A stretch of 64,000 bases of DNA, from contig JAILWO010000001.1 in the NCBI GenBank assembly GCA_025698895.1, forward strand, positions 1,771,001-1,835,000, written 5' to 3'. Shown one piece after another: positions 17,801 through 24,721 of this stretch. The notes below the pieces were generated by a model. The model was not told where the DNA came from. It saw only the letters and a program-made list of their open reading frames with translations, and did no database searches. A program made the position numbers and the translations under genes. Position 1 is the first letter of the stretch; each line of letters starts with the position of its first letter. This stretch comes from Rhizobiaceae bacterium. Lineage in GTDB: Bacteria > Pseudomonadota > Alphaproteobacteria > Rhizobiales > Rhizobiaceae.

Positions 17801-20800
17801 CGGTCCGGCTCGTGGATCGCGCGCGCCGGGAAGGCCAGAAGCTCGTCGACCTCGTCGGCCAGCGCGACATCTTCTCCGGCCAGGCGATCGATCCGGTCGC
17901 CGAAGCCTTCCTGCGACTGATGTTCCGCAACCAGGTCAGTTGGACCATGCCGGTCGGTCGTGATAAGCTTGCCGACAAGCTGAGGTTCTACGTGACCGAA
18001 GCGAGGAAGACGACGCCGGGCGTCGATCTTCTGGGCCAGGCGCCGGCGTCATCCGGCCAGATACTCGAGGCGATCGGAGACCGTGACCGTGGACAAGAAC
18101 AGCAACAGGAAGGTCTCGCCCTCCGACCGCCTGCCGCTGCAGCTGTTGGCGAAGACGTTCGACCGGATGGCGGCCGAGGAGCCCAGCAAGATCAACGCGG
18201 CCGGGCAGCGCAAGGTGGCGCAGAAGGCGCGCGAGCTGGCGATCAGCCTGCCGGCGAAGTAAGCCAAGCCGGCACAAAGGCTCGCGACAAGGTCGTCGCG
18301 GCTGGTCGGAAGGATGGTATCGAGCATCTGTCCGTCGTCGGTGCCGACGGCAAGGTGGTTTCCGAGGGGGCCGGCAAGGCCAATTTCGTGTCCTTCCCGC
18401 CCGGTCTGGTCGAGAAGTTCCTGACCGAGGGCGCCGATCTTGTCGCTCACCACAATCATCCGGCTGGCACGTCGCTGTCCCGGCCCGACATCAGCTTCCT
18501 GGCCTATCCCGGCCTGACGGCGGTCTGGGCACATGGCCACGAGGGAACCTCCGCCCGCGCGTCGCTTACCAAGGCGGCGCGCGAGAAGGTTTCTCCGGAC
18601 GACAATGGAGTGCGCGCCATCGCCCGCATGACCTCGGCTCGCGCCGGTGCGATCAGGGGCGTTTTGCAGGCGGCCGTCTCCGATCGCGAGATCACGCCGG
18701 CCGAAGCGTCTCTTGCCGATTCGATCGCCAGAAACGTCGCCGCGCACCGCGCCGGCATCATCGACTATGTTGACAACATCCCATGGCACCCCATTCTGAC
18801 GTCTCGAGGTGTCCAGAATGCCATCGAGGACGAGGCCACCAATGCAGCGAAACTCTTCTTCGGCCGAAAAGCCCGAATCCGTGACTATGATCGACCCTCC
18901 GTCCCCGTTCGACACGCGGGAGACGTGGGAATCATATCGGAAGACGCTGCGCGGCCTGCCGGACAGCGACCCGCTCAAGACGACGCTGCTGGCCGAAGCC
19001 AACAAGACGCTGATGGGGATGGCCAGGACCTCCTGACGGCCCTGCGCGAGGAGCCGTTCAGGCTCGACGATCGCCAGGATGCGATGCAAGGCTTCATCGC
19101 TCGAGGCCAGCCGCTCGATCGCGCCATTCGCCTGCCCTTCGCCATCTTCGGCGGCATCGACCGGGAAGGGCAGTGGAAGCCCGGCAAGTATCTCACCGAC
19201 AGCGCGGCCAGGGTCATCACGTCGGCGAAATTCTCGCCCGAAGGTCGATTCTCGTGGATGAACGGCGCGCTGGAAACCGCGCGCGCCGGCCTGATCGACC
19301 GCTACGGGCTCGATCCCGCCTATGTCGACCGTGAGCGCAAGCGCGCGCTCGACGAGCGCCGCACCATGCTCAAGGGCGCCGAAATCCTCAAAACCCTCCA
19401 GGACGGCAAGGTCGGGCCGGAGGAGGCCCGCGTGCTGCAGGCGGTCCTGACCGGCGAGAATGTGGCCGACGCCGACATGAAGCGGCTGGCCGTCCCGATC
19501 CGGCAGGCGATCGACGAGCTGGGCCAGGAAGCGGTTTCGCTGGGGCTCCTGTCACCGGAGGCCTATGAGCGCAACCGCGGCGCCTATCTGCATCGCGTCT
19601 ATGCCCGCCACGAAGCCGAGCAGAACGCCCTGTCGAAGATGGTCGGCAAGATGATGGGACGGTCGCGCAAGAAGATCATCGGCGACCAGTTCAAGGGGCG
19701 CGGCATCTTCCTCGACGTCGGCTTCGATCGCCTGACGAAGGACGATCCGGAGTGGAAGGAAGGCCGTCGAGGCAAGCCCGGCAAGGGCGAGAAGTTCCGC
19801 ATCCTCGATCGCGTCCAGGATGACATGCAGGGCGGCAAGGCCAAGGTCACCGACCGCGTCTTCTGGCCGGCCGACCGCAAGGTGCCGAAGGACTTTGAAG
19901 CCTATCGCGACAGCGGGACGTGGGAAATCCGGGGCGAGCGCGGCGGCAAGGCGGTGCTGTGGCGCGATTACACCAAGGCCGAGCGCGAGAAGATGGGCGA
20001 GATCATGGACGCCCGCTACACGATCGGCAAGACGTTCATGCTGATGGCGCACGACCTCGCGACGGGCCGCTTCTACAAGGACATCGCCGAGAACGAGGAA
20101 TGGGCGCGATCGACCGAACCGGCTACGGCATGGAAGGATGCCGGCGAGGTCAATCGCTACGCGATCGATCCTGCGCTCGAATGGGTCCGGGTGCCCGAGA
20201 CAGCCATTCCCGATTCGGGCGGCAAGAAGCGCTGGGGTGGGCTCGCCGGCAAATGGGTGCGGGCCGAGATATGGCGCGACCTCAACGAGATCGACATCAT
20301 GTCGCGCCCGACGACCTGGCGCACGCTGCTGACGCAGTGGAAGTTGAACAAGACCGCCAGAAGCCCCGTCGTCCACATGAACAACGTCATGTCGAACATG
20401 GTGTTCATGGATCTGGCCGACATCCGCGCGCAGGACCTGGTCGCCGGCATGCGCTCCTACATCAAGGGCGACCGGCATTACGAGGAAGCGGCCGCGAACG
20501 GTGCCTTCGGCTCCGACATGATGAGCCAGGAAATCCGCGACAACGTCCTGAAGCCGATCCTCGACGAGATCACGCGCGACATGCAGGCCGGGACCGCCAA
20601 TTCGTTCCTCGCGCGGGCGAAGATGATGGGCAAGTTCGCCGATCGCCTGTGGACCTGGGCCAAGACGGCCGACCGCAAGATGATCGACGCCTACCGGGCG
20701 GAGGACGAGGTCTTCCGCATGGCGACCTATATGCGCCGCCGGCAGATCGGAGACAGCCCGAAGGATGCAGCCGACTTCGCCCGCCAGCAGTTCCTCGATT

Positions 20801-21672
20801 ACGACATCAGGGCGCCATGGGTGAACGCGGCCCGCAATTCGGTCCTGCCGTTCCTGTCCTACACCTATCGGGCGGCGCCCCTGGTGGCCAAGGCGATCGT
20901 GACCCGGCCGTGGAAGCTCGGCAAGTATTTCGCCGTGGCCTACGCGCTCAACGCGCTGGCCTATGCCTGGGACGACGAGGGCGACGAGGAGAAGGAGCGG
21001 GCCAGCCTTCGCGACGAGGAGCAGGGCTTCACCTGGATCGGTGTGCCGCGCATGATGCGCATGCCGTTCCGCAACGAGGACGGCCTGCCCGTCTTCCTCG
21101 ACATCAGGCGCTGGATACCGGCCGGCGACATTTTCGACACGGGGCAGGGTTCGTCGGCCATTCCCATTCCAGCACCGCTGCAGTTCGGCGGACCCTTGAT
21201 GATCGGGGCGGAGATCGCGCTCAACAAGCAGGGCTTCACCGGCGAAGAGATCACCAACGACCTGACCGATACGTGGTTCGAGAAGGCCGGCAAGATCGGC
21301 GACTATCTCTGGAAGGCATGGCTTCCGTCGGCGGCGTGGGTGCCCGGATCCTGGTATTGGGAGAAGATCGGCAACGCGGCCAAGGGCGCCACGGATGCAT
21401 CGGGCCGGCCCTATGACCTGCCATCGGCCGCAGCGTCGTCGGTCGGCATCAAGCTCAAGCCGCAGGACGTGGAGCAGGGCCTGCACTGGCAGGGCTACGG
21501 CATCCAGAAGGTCGAGCAGGAGTTGAAGGCACAGGCCCGCCGGCTTGCCCGCCAGCGAGAGCGCAACCTGATTTCGAAGGACGAGTTCGAGAAGGGCATG
21601 CGCTCGATCACGACCAAGTTCGAGCGGCTGGAAGATCGTGCCCGAAAGCTACAGGACGCAGCCAGTCGCTAG
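14854..21672 (+). CDS. Giant phage polyvalent protein (DdrB/ParB-like, JAB-like and LPD38-like domains)
   Basis: A 2272-residue protein. Three copies of FDDLIP lie at residues 4-9, 31-36 and 347-352. A Pro/Ala linker covers about 350-480. A DdrB-like ParB-superfamily domain starts near residue 704 (SGRSVPVQY, MQPRDRSR, LLDKSPRASDGAPII, ESGNGRVLAIRRAY). A JAB-like metalloprotease motif HNHP-x5-S-x2-D has His1200, His1202, Ser1209 and Asp1212. The C-terminus resembles large polyvalent domain 38 (SPVVHMNNVMSN, then a hydrophobic helix near 2025). Such proteins are packaged in podovirus heads and injected with the DNA. Two internal stretches (18089-18262, 18842-19036) have stronger coding signal in another frame. 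The frame is open throughout, so I keep one CDS. Confidence 0.75.
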   Translation: MALFDDLIPSASGKADRLGAGPRPAVTTGMFDDLIPADDGSGLVDSIPGGRTVVETMKGVPEGAVTMGGTILKGAAAQQKGAQHSAAELGRQQLAVMDRIDRGEPVPETEDVIGYQHMTPEQRREARAELEQAQAAFDPGTVEDSSLYRSGQAVQDYGETILPAEPGYEDSISRNIGRGLGSVATGVAASALGGPVAAGTAFSLAGASEAVDRAVQAGATEEQIIAAAKSGQFAGMTDSLPVEVLLGRVPLPGGQLIKVPVGMIGDALRVGQRIGFQALVEGIQEGGQEFIQNAIQQTYDEDQPLVEGVAEGAGLGAAVGGITEALLTPARRRGGRPASQQQAPGTFDDLIPEGAQPAEDIIGAETEKGDRLQPVTPEQPIAPEAVPGDTERASSPRLTPEDRASPIPNDLIDDGKALIGQTTGTEAAPVPENIAALPPVAPEGGPLPASGIQPEIANAAPAAPVAETGAISPDPESDTRIDAVLQKARQFSDPIDVAMRASQDEGRTYDDLSSLRAEVRQAERTLMRKYGVRRVDELDDAPLTDAERNFLFHDPAPVSREEIDSLIAIREPVEDLNEASIEISRTANRLPDTADIDAMTGAERNAVARLIFLGSEVERLGGNRDAVLMDALKAQASRFSDPQDAEFMARSIGERLARFVGTRPPASPEAAALPAPSATGENGKPTRKSIERRDIDTDTAVTASGRSVPVQYAVVEASSLVPSQKDEGGANPAYPAEMQPRDRSRAVSESQIQSIAKNLNPRLLDKSPRASDGAPIISADGVVESGNGRVLAIRRAYQAGNAEAYRQHLADQGYPVDGMDRPVLVRVRQGELSPDERQAFTREANERDTLAMSATEQAMADAAAMSDDLVSLYRGGDVDQAGNRDFVRAFIRDVVNPNDQARMIGSDGALSQEAVRRVQAGLLGKAYGDPDLVASLVESTDTNIKAIGGALTDVAAEWAQMRAEAASGAINPEVDQTNRLLEAVRLVDRARREGQKLVDLVGQRDIFSGQAIDPVAEAFLRLMFRNQVSWTMPVGRDKLADKLRFYVTEARKTTPGVDLLGQAPASSGQILEAIGDRDRGQEQQQEGLALRPPAAAAVGEDVRPDGGRGAQQDQRGRAAQGGAEGARAGDQPAGEVSQAGTKARDKVVAAGRKDGIEHLSVVGADGKVVSEGAGKANFVSFPPGLVEKFLTEGADLVAHHNHPAGTSLSRPDISFLAYPGLTAVWAHGHEGTSARASLTKAAREKVSPDDNGVRAIARMTSARAGAIRGVLQAAVSDREITPAEASLADSIARNVAAHRAGIIDYVDNIPWHPILTSRGVQNAIEDEATNAAKLFFGRKARIRDYDRPSVPVRHAGDVGIISEDAARPAGQRPAQDDAAGRSQQDADGDGQDLLTALREEPFRLDDRQDAMQGFIARGQPLDRAIRLPFAIFGGIDREGQWKPGKYLTDSAARVITSAKFSPEGRFSWMNGALETARAGLIDRYGLDPAYVDRERKRALDERRTMLKGAEILKTLQDGKVGPEEARVLQAVLTGENVADADMKRLAVPIRQAIDELGQEAVSLGLLSPEAYERNRGAYLHRVYARHEAEQNALSKMVGKMMGRSRKKIIGDQFKGRGIFLDVGFDRLTKDDPEWKEGRRGKPGKGEKFRILDRVQDDMQGGKAKVTDRVFWPADRKVPKDFEAYRDSGTWEIRGERGGKAVLWRDYTKAEREKMGEIMDARYTIGKTFMLMAHDLATGRFYKDIAENEEWARSTEPATAWKDAGEVNRYAIDPALEWVRVPETAIPDSGGKKRWGGLAGKWVRAEIWRDLNEIDIMSRPTTWRTLLTQWKLNKTARSPVVHMNNVMSNMVFMDLADIRAQDLVAGMRSYIKGDRHYEEAAANGAFGSDMMSQEIRDNVLKPILDEITRDMQAGTANSFLARAKMMGKFADRLWTWAKTADRKMIDAYRAEDEVFRMATYMRRRQIGDSPKDAADFARQQFLDYDIRAPWVNAARNSVLPFLSYTYRAAPLVAKAIVTRPWKLGKYFAVAYALNALAYAWDDEGDEEKERASLRDEEQGFTWIGVPRMMRMPFRNEDGLPVFLDIRRWIPAGDIFDTGQGSSAIPIPAPLQFGGPLMIGAEIALNKQGFTGEEITNDLTDTWFEKAGKIGDYLWKAWLPSAAWVPGSWYWEKIGNAAKGATDASGRPYDLPSAAASSVGIKLKPQDVEQGLHWQGYGIQKVEQELKAQARRLARQRERNLISKDEFEKGMRSITTKFERLEDRARKLQDAASR
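18089..18262 (+). CDS. Candidate nested small gene 1 inside the polyvalent gene
   Basis: A 57-codon ORF in a different frame from the polyvalent gene. It starts at GTG 18089 with GGAG at 18076-18079 and stops at TAA 18260. By hand count all 57 sense codons end in G or C, while the polyvalent frame over the same bases has about 26 of 58. The product starts VDKNSNRKVSPSDRLPLQLL, has FDRMAAEEPSKINAAGQR and ends ELAISLPAK; it is basic and helical. The polyvalent frame here reads as low-complexity Gln/Gly/Ala/Arg, like a shadow. Either this is a true nested gene or the long protein crosses a once separate gene. Function unknown. Confidence 0.5.
   Translation: MDKNSNRKVSPSDRLPLQLLAKTFDRMAAEEPSKINAAGQRKVAQKARELAISLPAK
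18842..19036 (+). CDS. Candidate nested small gene 2 inside the polyvalent gene
   Basis: A 64-codon ORF in the same alternative frame as nested gene 1. ATG 18842 follows GAGG (18832-18835) by six bases; ATG 18887 is a second candidate start. From 18887 to the stop 44 of 49 codons end in G or C, against roughly 27 of 50 in the polyvalent frame. The product contains PFDTRETWESYRKTLRGLP and DPLKTTLLAEANKTLMGMA, a plausible small helical protein. The overlapping polyvalent frame looks like a shadow here too. Function unknown. Confidence 0.45.
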   Translation: MQRNSSSAEKPESVTMIDPPSPFDTRETWESYRKTLRGLPDSDPLKTTLLAEANKTLMGMARTS

Positions 21673-21861
21673 CATGGCGGCCGAAACCGCCAGACCGATC
21701 CAGGCCCCGGCGTCGGCCGGAAGGCTTCGCCCGATATGGGGTGCGTGAAGGAAAAGCCATTGGTGCAGCCGGTGCCCTGACACGGCGCCGCCGGCCAGGG
21801 TTAGGGCAACCGCGATCGCGGCGACCCACAGATTGAAATCCGCGAAGTGAAGCGCTGCCAT
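21649..21861 (-). CDS. Possible small membrane protein between polyvalent gene and endolysin
   Basis: A 70-residue minus-strand ORF with two hydrophobic segments (LWVAAIAVALTLAGGAV and GAWIGLAVSAAMLATGCVL). About three quarters of its third positions are G or C, and it fills a 250-bp space otherwise without a gene, overlapping the end of the polyvalent gene tail to tail. The ribosome site is poor; an in-frame start at 21897 gives 12 more residues. It could be another moron or chance. No family is recognised. Confidence 0.4.
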   Translation of the reverse strand: MAALHFADFNLWVAAIAVALTLAGGAVSGHRLHQWLFLHAPHIGRSLPADAGAWIGLAVSAAMLATGCVL

Positions 21862-21919
21862 TGATAGCGGTGTGGCCGAGCGCGGCGGCGACGTCAACAG
21901 ACATCATCGGAGAGAAGAC

Positions 21920-22636
21920 ATGACCCTGAAGGACCAGGCCTTCGAGGCTATCCAGACGCGCCTGAAGGAACTCGGCTGGTATGCCGGCAAGGTGGACGGG
22001 TTGACCGGTCCTCTGACCGAGACGGCCGTGACGGACTTCAAGCGGGCGAGCGGTCTCAATCCGCGTGTCTTCATCGGCCCGATCACGCTGACGCGGCTGT
22101 TCGATGCCGGCGCGGAGACGCGCCCGAAGCCAAAGGCCGTGGCGGGATCGCTGCCGTGGATCGTCGAGGCCGAGCGCCTGAAGGGCACCAGGGAGGCCGC
22201 CGGCGCCGCCAACAATCCGGTCATCATGAAATGGGCCGATGATCTCGACCAGTGGTATTCCGGCGACGACGTGCCCTGGTGCGGGCTTTACGTGGCGCAC
22301 TGCATGGCCGTCGGCGCTCCGCTCGACCCGCAGGACTTCAACCGGCTCGGTGCCCGTGAGTGGCTGAAATACGGCCGAGCCGTCGATCCGCAGAAGGGGG
22401 CAATCCTCGTCTTCTGGCGCGGCTCCAAGGCCGGCTGGCAGGGTCATGTCGGCTTCTATGTCGGCGAGGACGCCGGCGCCTACCACGTTCTCGGCGGCAA
22501 CCAGTCCAACGCGGTCACCGTGGCGCGCATCGCGCGCAACCGGCTGCTGGGCGCGCGTTGGCCGAAATCCTTCTCCGCATCCGGCGAGCGCGTGAGCCTC
22601 GACGCGGCCGGCGCTCTTTCGACCAACGAGGCATAA
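21920..22636 (+). CDS. Phage endolysin: peptidoglycan-binding domain plus CHAP-like peptidase (TIGR02594 type)
   Basis: A 238-residue protein; ATG 21920 follows CGGAGAGAAG. Residues about 1-62 are a PG_binding_1-type domain (AIQTRLKELGWYAGKVDGL, TETAVTDFKRASGL). Residues about 75-225 match the TIGR02594-type papain-like amidase/peptidase fold, with DDVPWCGLYVA giving catalytic Cys121 and GHVGFYVG giving His176. There is no signal peptide, so export needs the holin encoded next. It cleaves the host cell wall at lysis. The order endolysin, holin, spanins is a classic lysis cassette. Confidence 0.85.
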   Translation: MTLKDQAFEAIQTRLKELGWYAGKVDGLTGPLTETAVTDFKRASGLNPRVFIGPITLTRLFDAGAETRPKPKAVAGSLPWIVEAERLKGTREAAGAANNPVIMKWADDLDQWYSGDDVPWCGLYVAHCMAVGAPLDPQDFNRLGAREWLKYGRAVDPQKGAILVFWRGSKAGWQGHVGFYVGEDAGAYHVLGGNQSNAVTVARIARNRLLGARWPKSFSASGERVSLDAAGALSTNEA

Positions 22637-22653
22637 TCCCGAAAGGAAAGACC

Positions 22654-22827
22654 ATGAACCTGGATTCAATCCAGCAGGTGATCCGCATCCTGCTTTACGC
22701 CATCGGCGGCTACGTTCTCGGCGACGGTGTCGCGGAAGGCGAGATGTTCCAGCAGGCCGTAGGCGGCGCCATGGCGATCGTCAGTTTCGGCTGGTGGATG
22801 CTGTGGGAGCGCAACCGGTCGACGTGA
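22654..22827 (+). CDS. Putative phage holin (Pam3-gp28-like)
   Basis: A 57-residue protein with ribosome site GAAAGGAAAG and ATG at 22654. It has an N-terminal hydrophobic segment (IRILLYAIGGYVLGDGV) and a second one (AVGGAMAIVSFGWWMLW) joined by a short polar loop, ending in a basic tail. This two-segment layout and wording resembles Pam3-gp28-type holins. It sits between endolysin and spanin genes and overlaps the i-spanin start by one base. It would form the inner-membrane hole that releases the endolysin. Confidence 0.7.
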   Translation: MNLDSIQQVIRILLYAIGGYVLGDGVAEGEMFQQAVGGAMAIVSFGWWMLWERNRST

Positions 22828-23036
22828 TGCTGACCTGGGCGATCATCTTCAAGCTTCTGCTCGAGCTCGCCGTGTTCGCAGCACGGCGGGCCGAGAAGCG
22901 CGACATCGAAAAGGCCGTGCTCGATGAACTCCAGATCCTCAATCGGGAGCGTGTCGATCGCGCTCAGCGTGCTCGCGACGACGTTCTTGCTGGCCGGGTG
23001 CCCGTCGATCCACACGATCCCAATCGGCGGGACTGA
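22827..23036 (+). CDS. Putative inner-membrane spanin (Rz-like)
   Basis: A 69-residue protein with an N-terminal membrane anchor (LTWAIIFKLLLELAVFAA) followed by a charged coiled-coil helix (RRAEKRDIEKAVLDELQILNRE and on). The start codon shares bases with the holin stop (TGATG). A second ORF encoding a lipoprotein starts inside it in another frame, the well-known Rz/Rz1 arrangement. It would connect the inner membrane to the outer-membrane lipoprotein subunit and complete lysis. Confidence 0.65.
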   Translation: MLTWAIIFKLLLELAVFAARRAEKRDIEKAVLDELQILNRERVDRAQRARDDVLAGRVPVDPHDPNRRD

Positions 23037-23187
23037 CGCGGACGAGACGGAACGGGCGATCGTGGCGGACATCTGCGCCCGGGCATGGCGGCCGCAGAGC
23101 TATTCCAGCCGGGACACGGCCGAAACACAGACCGAGGCGCGCGCCAACAATGCGGCGCGGGCCGGGTTCTGCCGAGACGCTGAATAG
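22924..23187 (+). CDS. Putative outer-membrane spanin lipoprotein (Rz1-like)
   Basis: An 87-residue protein whose first 38 codons overlap the i-spanin gene in a different frame. Residues 1-26 are a lipoprotein signal (SIALSVLATTFLLAGC) with lipobox LAGC and Cys26 as lipidation site. The mature chain is Thr/Ala/Arg-rich with two further Cys. The embedded start, lipobox and position after holin and i-spanin make an Rz1-type o-spanin the best reading. Confidence 0.7.
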   Translation: MNSRSSIGSVSIALSVLATTFLLAGCPSIHTIPIGGTDADETERAIVADICARAWRPQSYSSRDTAETQTEARANNAARAGFCRDAE

Positions 23188-23197
23188 GACCGGACCG

Positions 23198-23494
23198 ATG
23201 ATCTTCGGGCACGACATCGCATTTTGGATTGCGGTCGCGGGGGCGACAGTGGTGAAGCTCATGACCTCCCCATTCCACTCCCTGTTTCGCGCCGTGGCGA
23301 CGGTCTTCGCTGCGGTCTTCTCGGCTTATGTATTCACCGATCCCGTGGTGCACTGGCTCGAGCTCAATTCAGAGACCTACACCGCGCCGATGGCCGCGCT
23401 GCTGGCGCTCACCGGCGAGGGGATCATCCGGTCGCTGATGGCGGCCTCGTTCGATCCGGCCAAGATCCTCGAATGGTGGAGGGGCGGCCGATGA
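23198..23494 (+). CDS. Phage membrane protein, possible second holin
   Basis: A 98-residue protein from ATG 23198 with ribosome site TAGGACCGG. Three hydrophobic segments are visible (about residues 5-20 IAFWIAVAGATVVKLM, 28-45 AVATVFAAVFSAYVFTD and 60-80 APMAALLALTGEGII), ending in a polar EWWRGGR tail. Size and location in the lysis cassette fit a class I-type holin or antiholin. Topology and role are inferred. Confidence 0.55.
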   Translation: MIFGHDIAFWIAVAGATVVKLMTSPFHSLFRAVATVFAAVFSAYVFTDPVVHWLELNSETYTAPMAALLALTGEGIIRSLMAASFDPAKILEWWRGGR

Positions 23495-23934
23495 TCCGCA
23501 CCAGCCGATCGGGATGGAACTGGCTCTACATCGTCATCGCTGGATGGGCGACCGTCATTGCCATGGCGGCCGTGCCTGCATCCTGGTGGTTCGAGGTTCA
23601 CCGGGTCCATGTCCATGACGGTGTCGCGCTGATGCCTCCCGTCATGGAGGTCGAGCGGACCATTCATTATCCGTTCCGGGGCCGCTGGATCGTCACCGTG
23701 CTTCGCCAGCGCAAGGATGGCCGCTTCTACACCTACTGCACGGCTCGCGGCGTGAATGACTATCAGCCCGACAACGACCTGCCCGAGGTGGTCGATCTCG
23801 ACTGGTGGACAGGCTGGAGGAAGTGCCCGCTTCCAGAGGGCCGCTACGTCGTCAAGACGCTGTGGACCATCCATCCGCAGGTTCTGCCCGACAAGGAGGT
23901 GCGGGTCACGTCGAACGTGTTCGAGGTGCGCTGA
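23491..23934 (+). CDS. Phage membrane-anchored hypothetical protein
   Basis: A 147-residue protein starting at an ATGA overlap with the previous stop. One N-terminal membrane segment (WLYIVIAGWATVIAMAAVPASWW) anchors a soluble domain with ERTIHYPFRGRWIVTVLRQRKDGRFYTYC, two Trp-rich strands (VDLDWWTGWRKCPLPEGRYVVKTLWTI) and a beta-like ending. It is the last gene before the strong terminator at 23971. No family is recognised; it closes the late operon in a place often held by accessory lysis or tail genes. Confidence 0.55.
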   Translation: MIRTSRSGWNWLYIVIAGWATVIAMAAVPASWWFEVHRVHVHDGVALMPPVMEVERTIHYPFRGRWIVTVLRQRKDGRFYTYCTARGVNDYQPDNDLPEVVDLDWWTGWRKCPLPEGRYVVKTLWTIHPQVLPDKEVRVTSNVFEVR

Positions 23935-23970
23935 CCGCCCTGATCAATCCCCCCGTGCAGGAGAGCCGCT

Positions 23971-24004
23971 GCCCCGTCGCCGAAAGGTGGCGGGGCTTTT
24001 GTCG
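23971..24004 (+). terminator. Rho-independent terminator of the phage late operon
   Basis: An 11-pair stem (23971-23981 with 23986-23996, including G-U pairs) closed by a GAAA tetraloop and followed directly by TTTT. It lies 36 bp after the last phage gene on the same strand and marks the right limit of the late transcription unit. The following 170 bp to the next gene contain no convincing ORF. Confidence 0.85.
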
Positions 24005-24171
24005 TTCAGGGCCTTTGGGGTTTCCATGGCAAGCCGGAACAGCGCGGAAACATTCTTGGAACCCGGACCCTCTAAGCTGCTGTAATCCCTACAGAGGCGA
24101 GGAACCATCCGTTAACCCTGTTTCGCTCATCATTCCGCTCGCACGCAAGATCCAGGGCGGGGAATCGCGCA

Positions 24172-24600
24172 TTGCGGCACGAAGCGCAAGCGACAGCATC
24201 CTCTCGATCATTGCGCCTGGCGGCGATTGCCGCGCTGGCGTTCGCCGCCGGCTGCGCGTCCGGCAATGTGCTGGAGCAGGCCGCGATCGACCGCTCGATC
24301 GTGACCGGCACCGTTGCGACCTCCTCGGTGACATATCCAGACGAGGCCCTGCGCCGGGACGCCGAGGCCATGCGCGATGCCGCCGGCGCGGCCGAGCTTC
24401 CGCTTGCCTCGCCGCTGTCCTGGTCGAATGTCGAGACCGGCTCCGACGGCGTCATCACCGATGTCTTCGAAACCAGCGTGAACGGCCGCACGTGCCGTCG
24501 CTTCATGGCCACACGCGCCGCCTATGACGGCGTCAGCGTCGTTTCGGGCGAGGCCTGCCCCTTCTCCGGCGGTCGCTGGACCTTGCGATCCTTCGAATAG
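24172..24600 (+). CDS. Surface-antigen-type lipoprotein (RT0821/Lpp0805-like)
   Basis: A 142-residue protein if the TTG at 24172 is used; an internal TTG giving a shorter signal peptide is possible, so the start is uncertain. The signal region LRLAAIAALAFAAGC ends in lipobox AAGC. The mature part has a C-terminal beta domain with SNGRTC-type and GEACPFSGGRWTLRSF phrases, as in the 17-kDa surface antigen family of alphaproteobacteria. It is placed in the outer membrane. It follows the phage terminator and is probably the first host gene at this border. Confidence 0.6.
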   Translation: MRHEAQATASSRSLRLAAIAALAFAAGCASGNVLEQAAIDRSIVTGTVATSSVTYPDEALRRDAEAMRDAAGAAELPLASPLSWSNVETGSDGVITDVFETSVNGRTCRRFMATRAAYDGVSVVSGEACPFSGGRWTLRSFE

Positions 24601-24674
24601 ACGAAGCGGCGCGAATACTGGAATTTCTTCCTATTCGTACCGATATGGACTCCGAACCCCGTATTCTTAAATGT

Positions 24675-24707
24675 CAGGGCGCGCGCGTCGTCATGGTGCG
24701 CGCCCTG
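24675..24707 (+). promoter_or_regulatory. GC-rich hairpin in the leader of the J-protein gene
   Basis: A perfect 10-bp inverted repeat (24675-24684 with 24698-24707, CAGGGCGCGC arms) encloses a 13-base loop and ends 14 bases before the ATG of the DnaJ-like gene, just upstream of its weak CAGGA ribosome site. It could act as an attenuator or influence ribosome access. It has no T-run, so a simple terminator is unlikely. Confidence 0.4.
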
Positions 24708-24721
24708 CGACAGGACCGAAA

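Noticed and set aside
19552-21486. Minus-strand ORF of 644 codons opposite the polyvalent gene
   Set aside because: Antisense shadow: His/Val/Gly/Arg-rich composition, no ribosome site, and it follows the codon pattern of the plus-strand gene.
23935-24171. Phage attachment site or tRNA at the right prophage border
   Set aside because: No tRNA-like fold, no direct repeat with another part of the window and no integrase were seen. The left border is outside the window, so attR cannot be placed.
24675-24707. ROSE-type RNA thermometer for the J-protein gene
   Set aside because: The stem is too GC-rich and does not pair with the ribosome site, unlike known ROSE elements.
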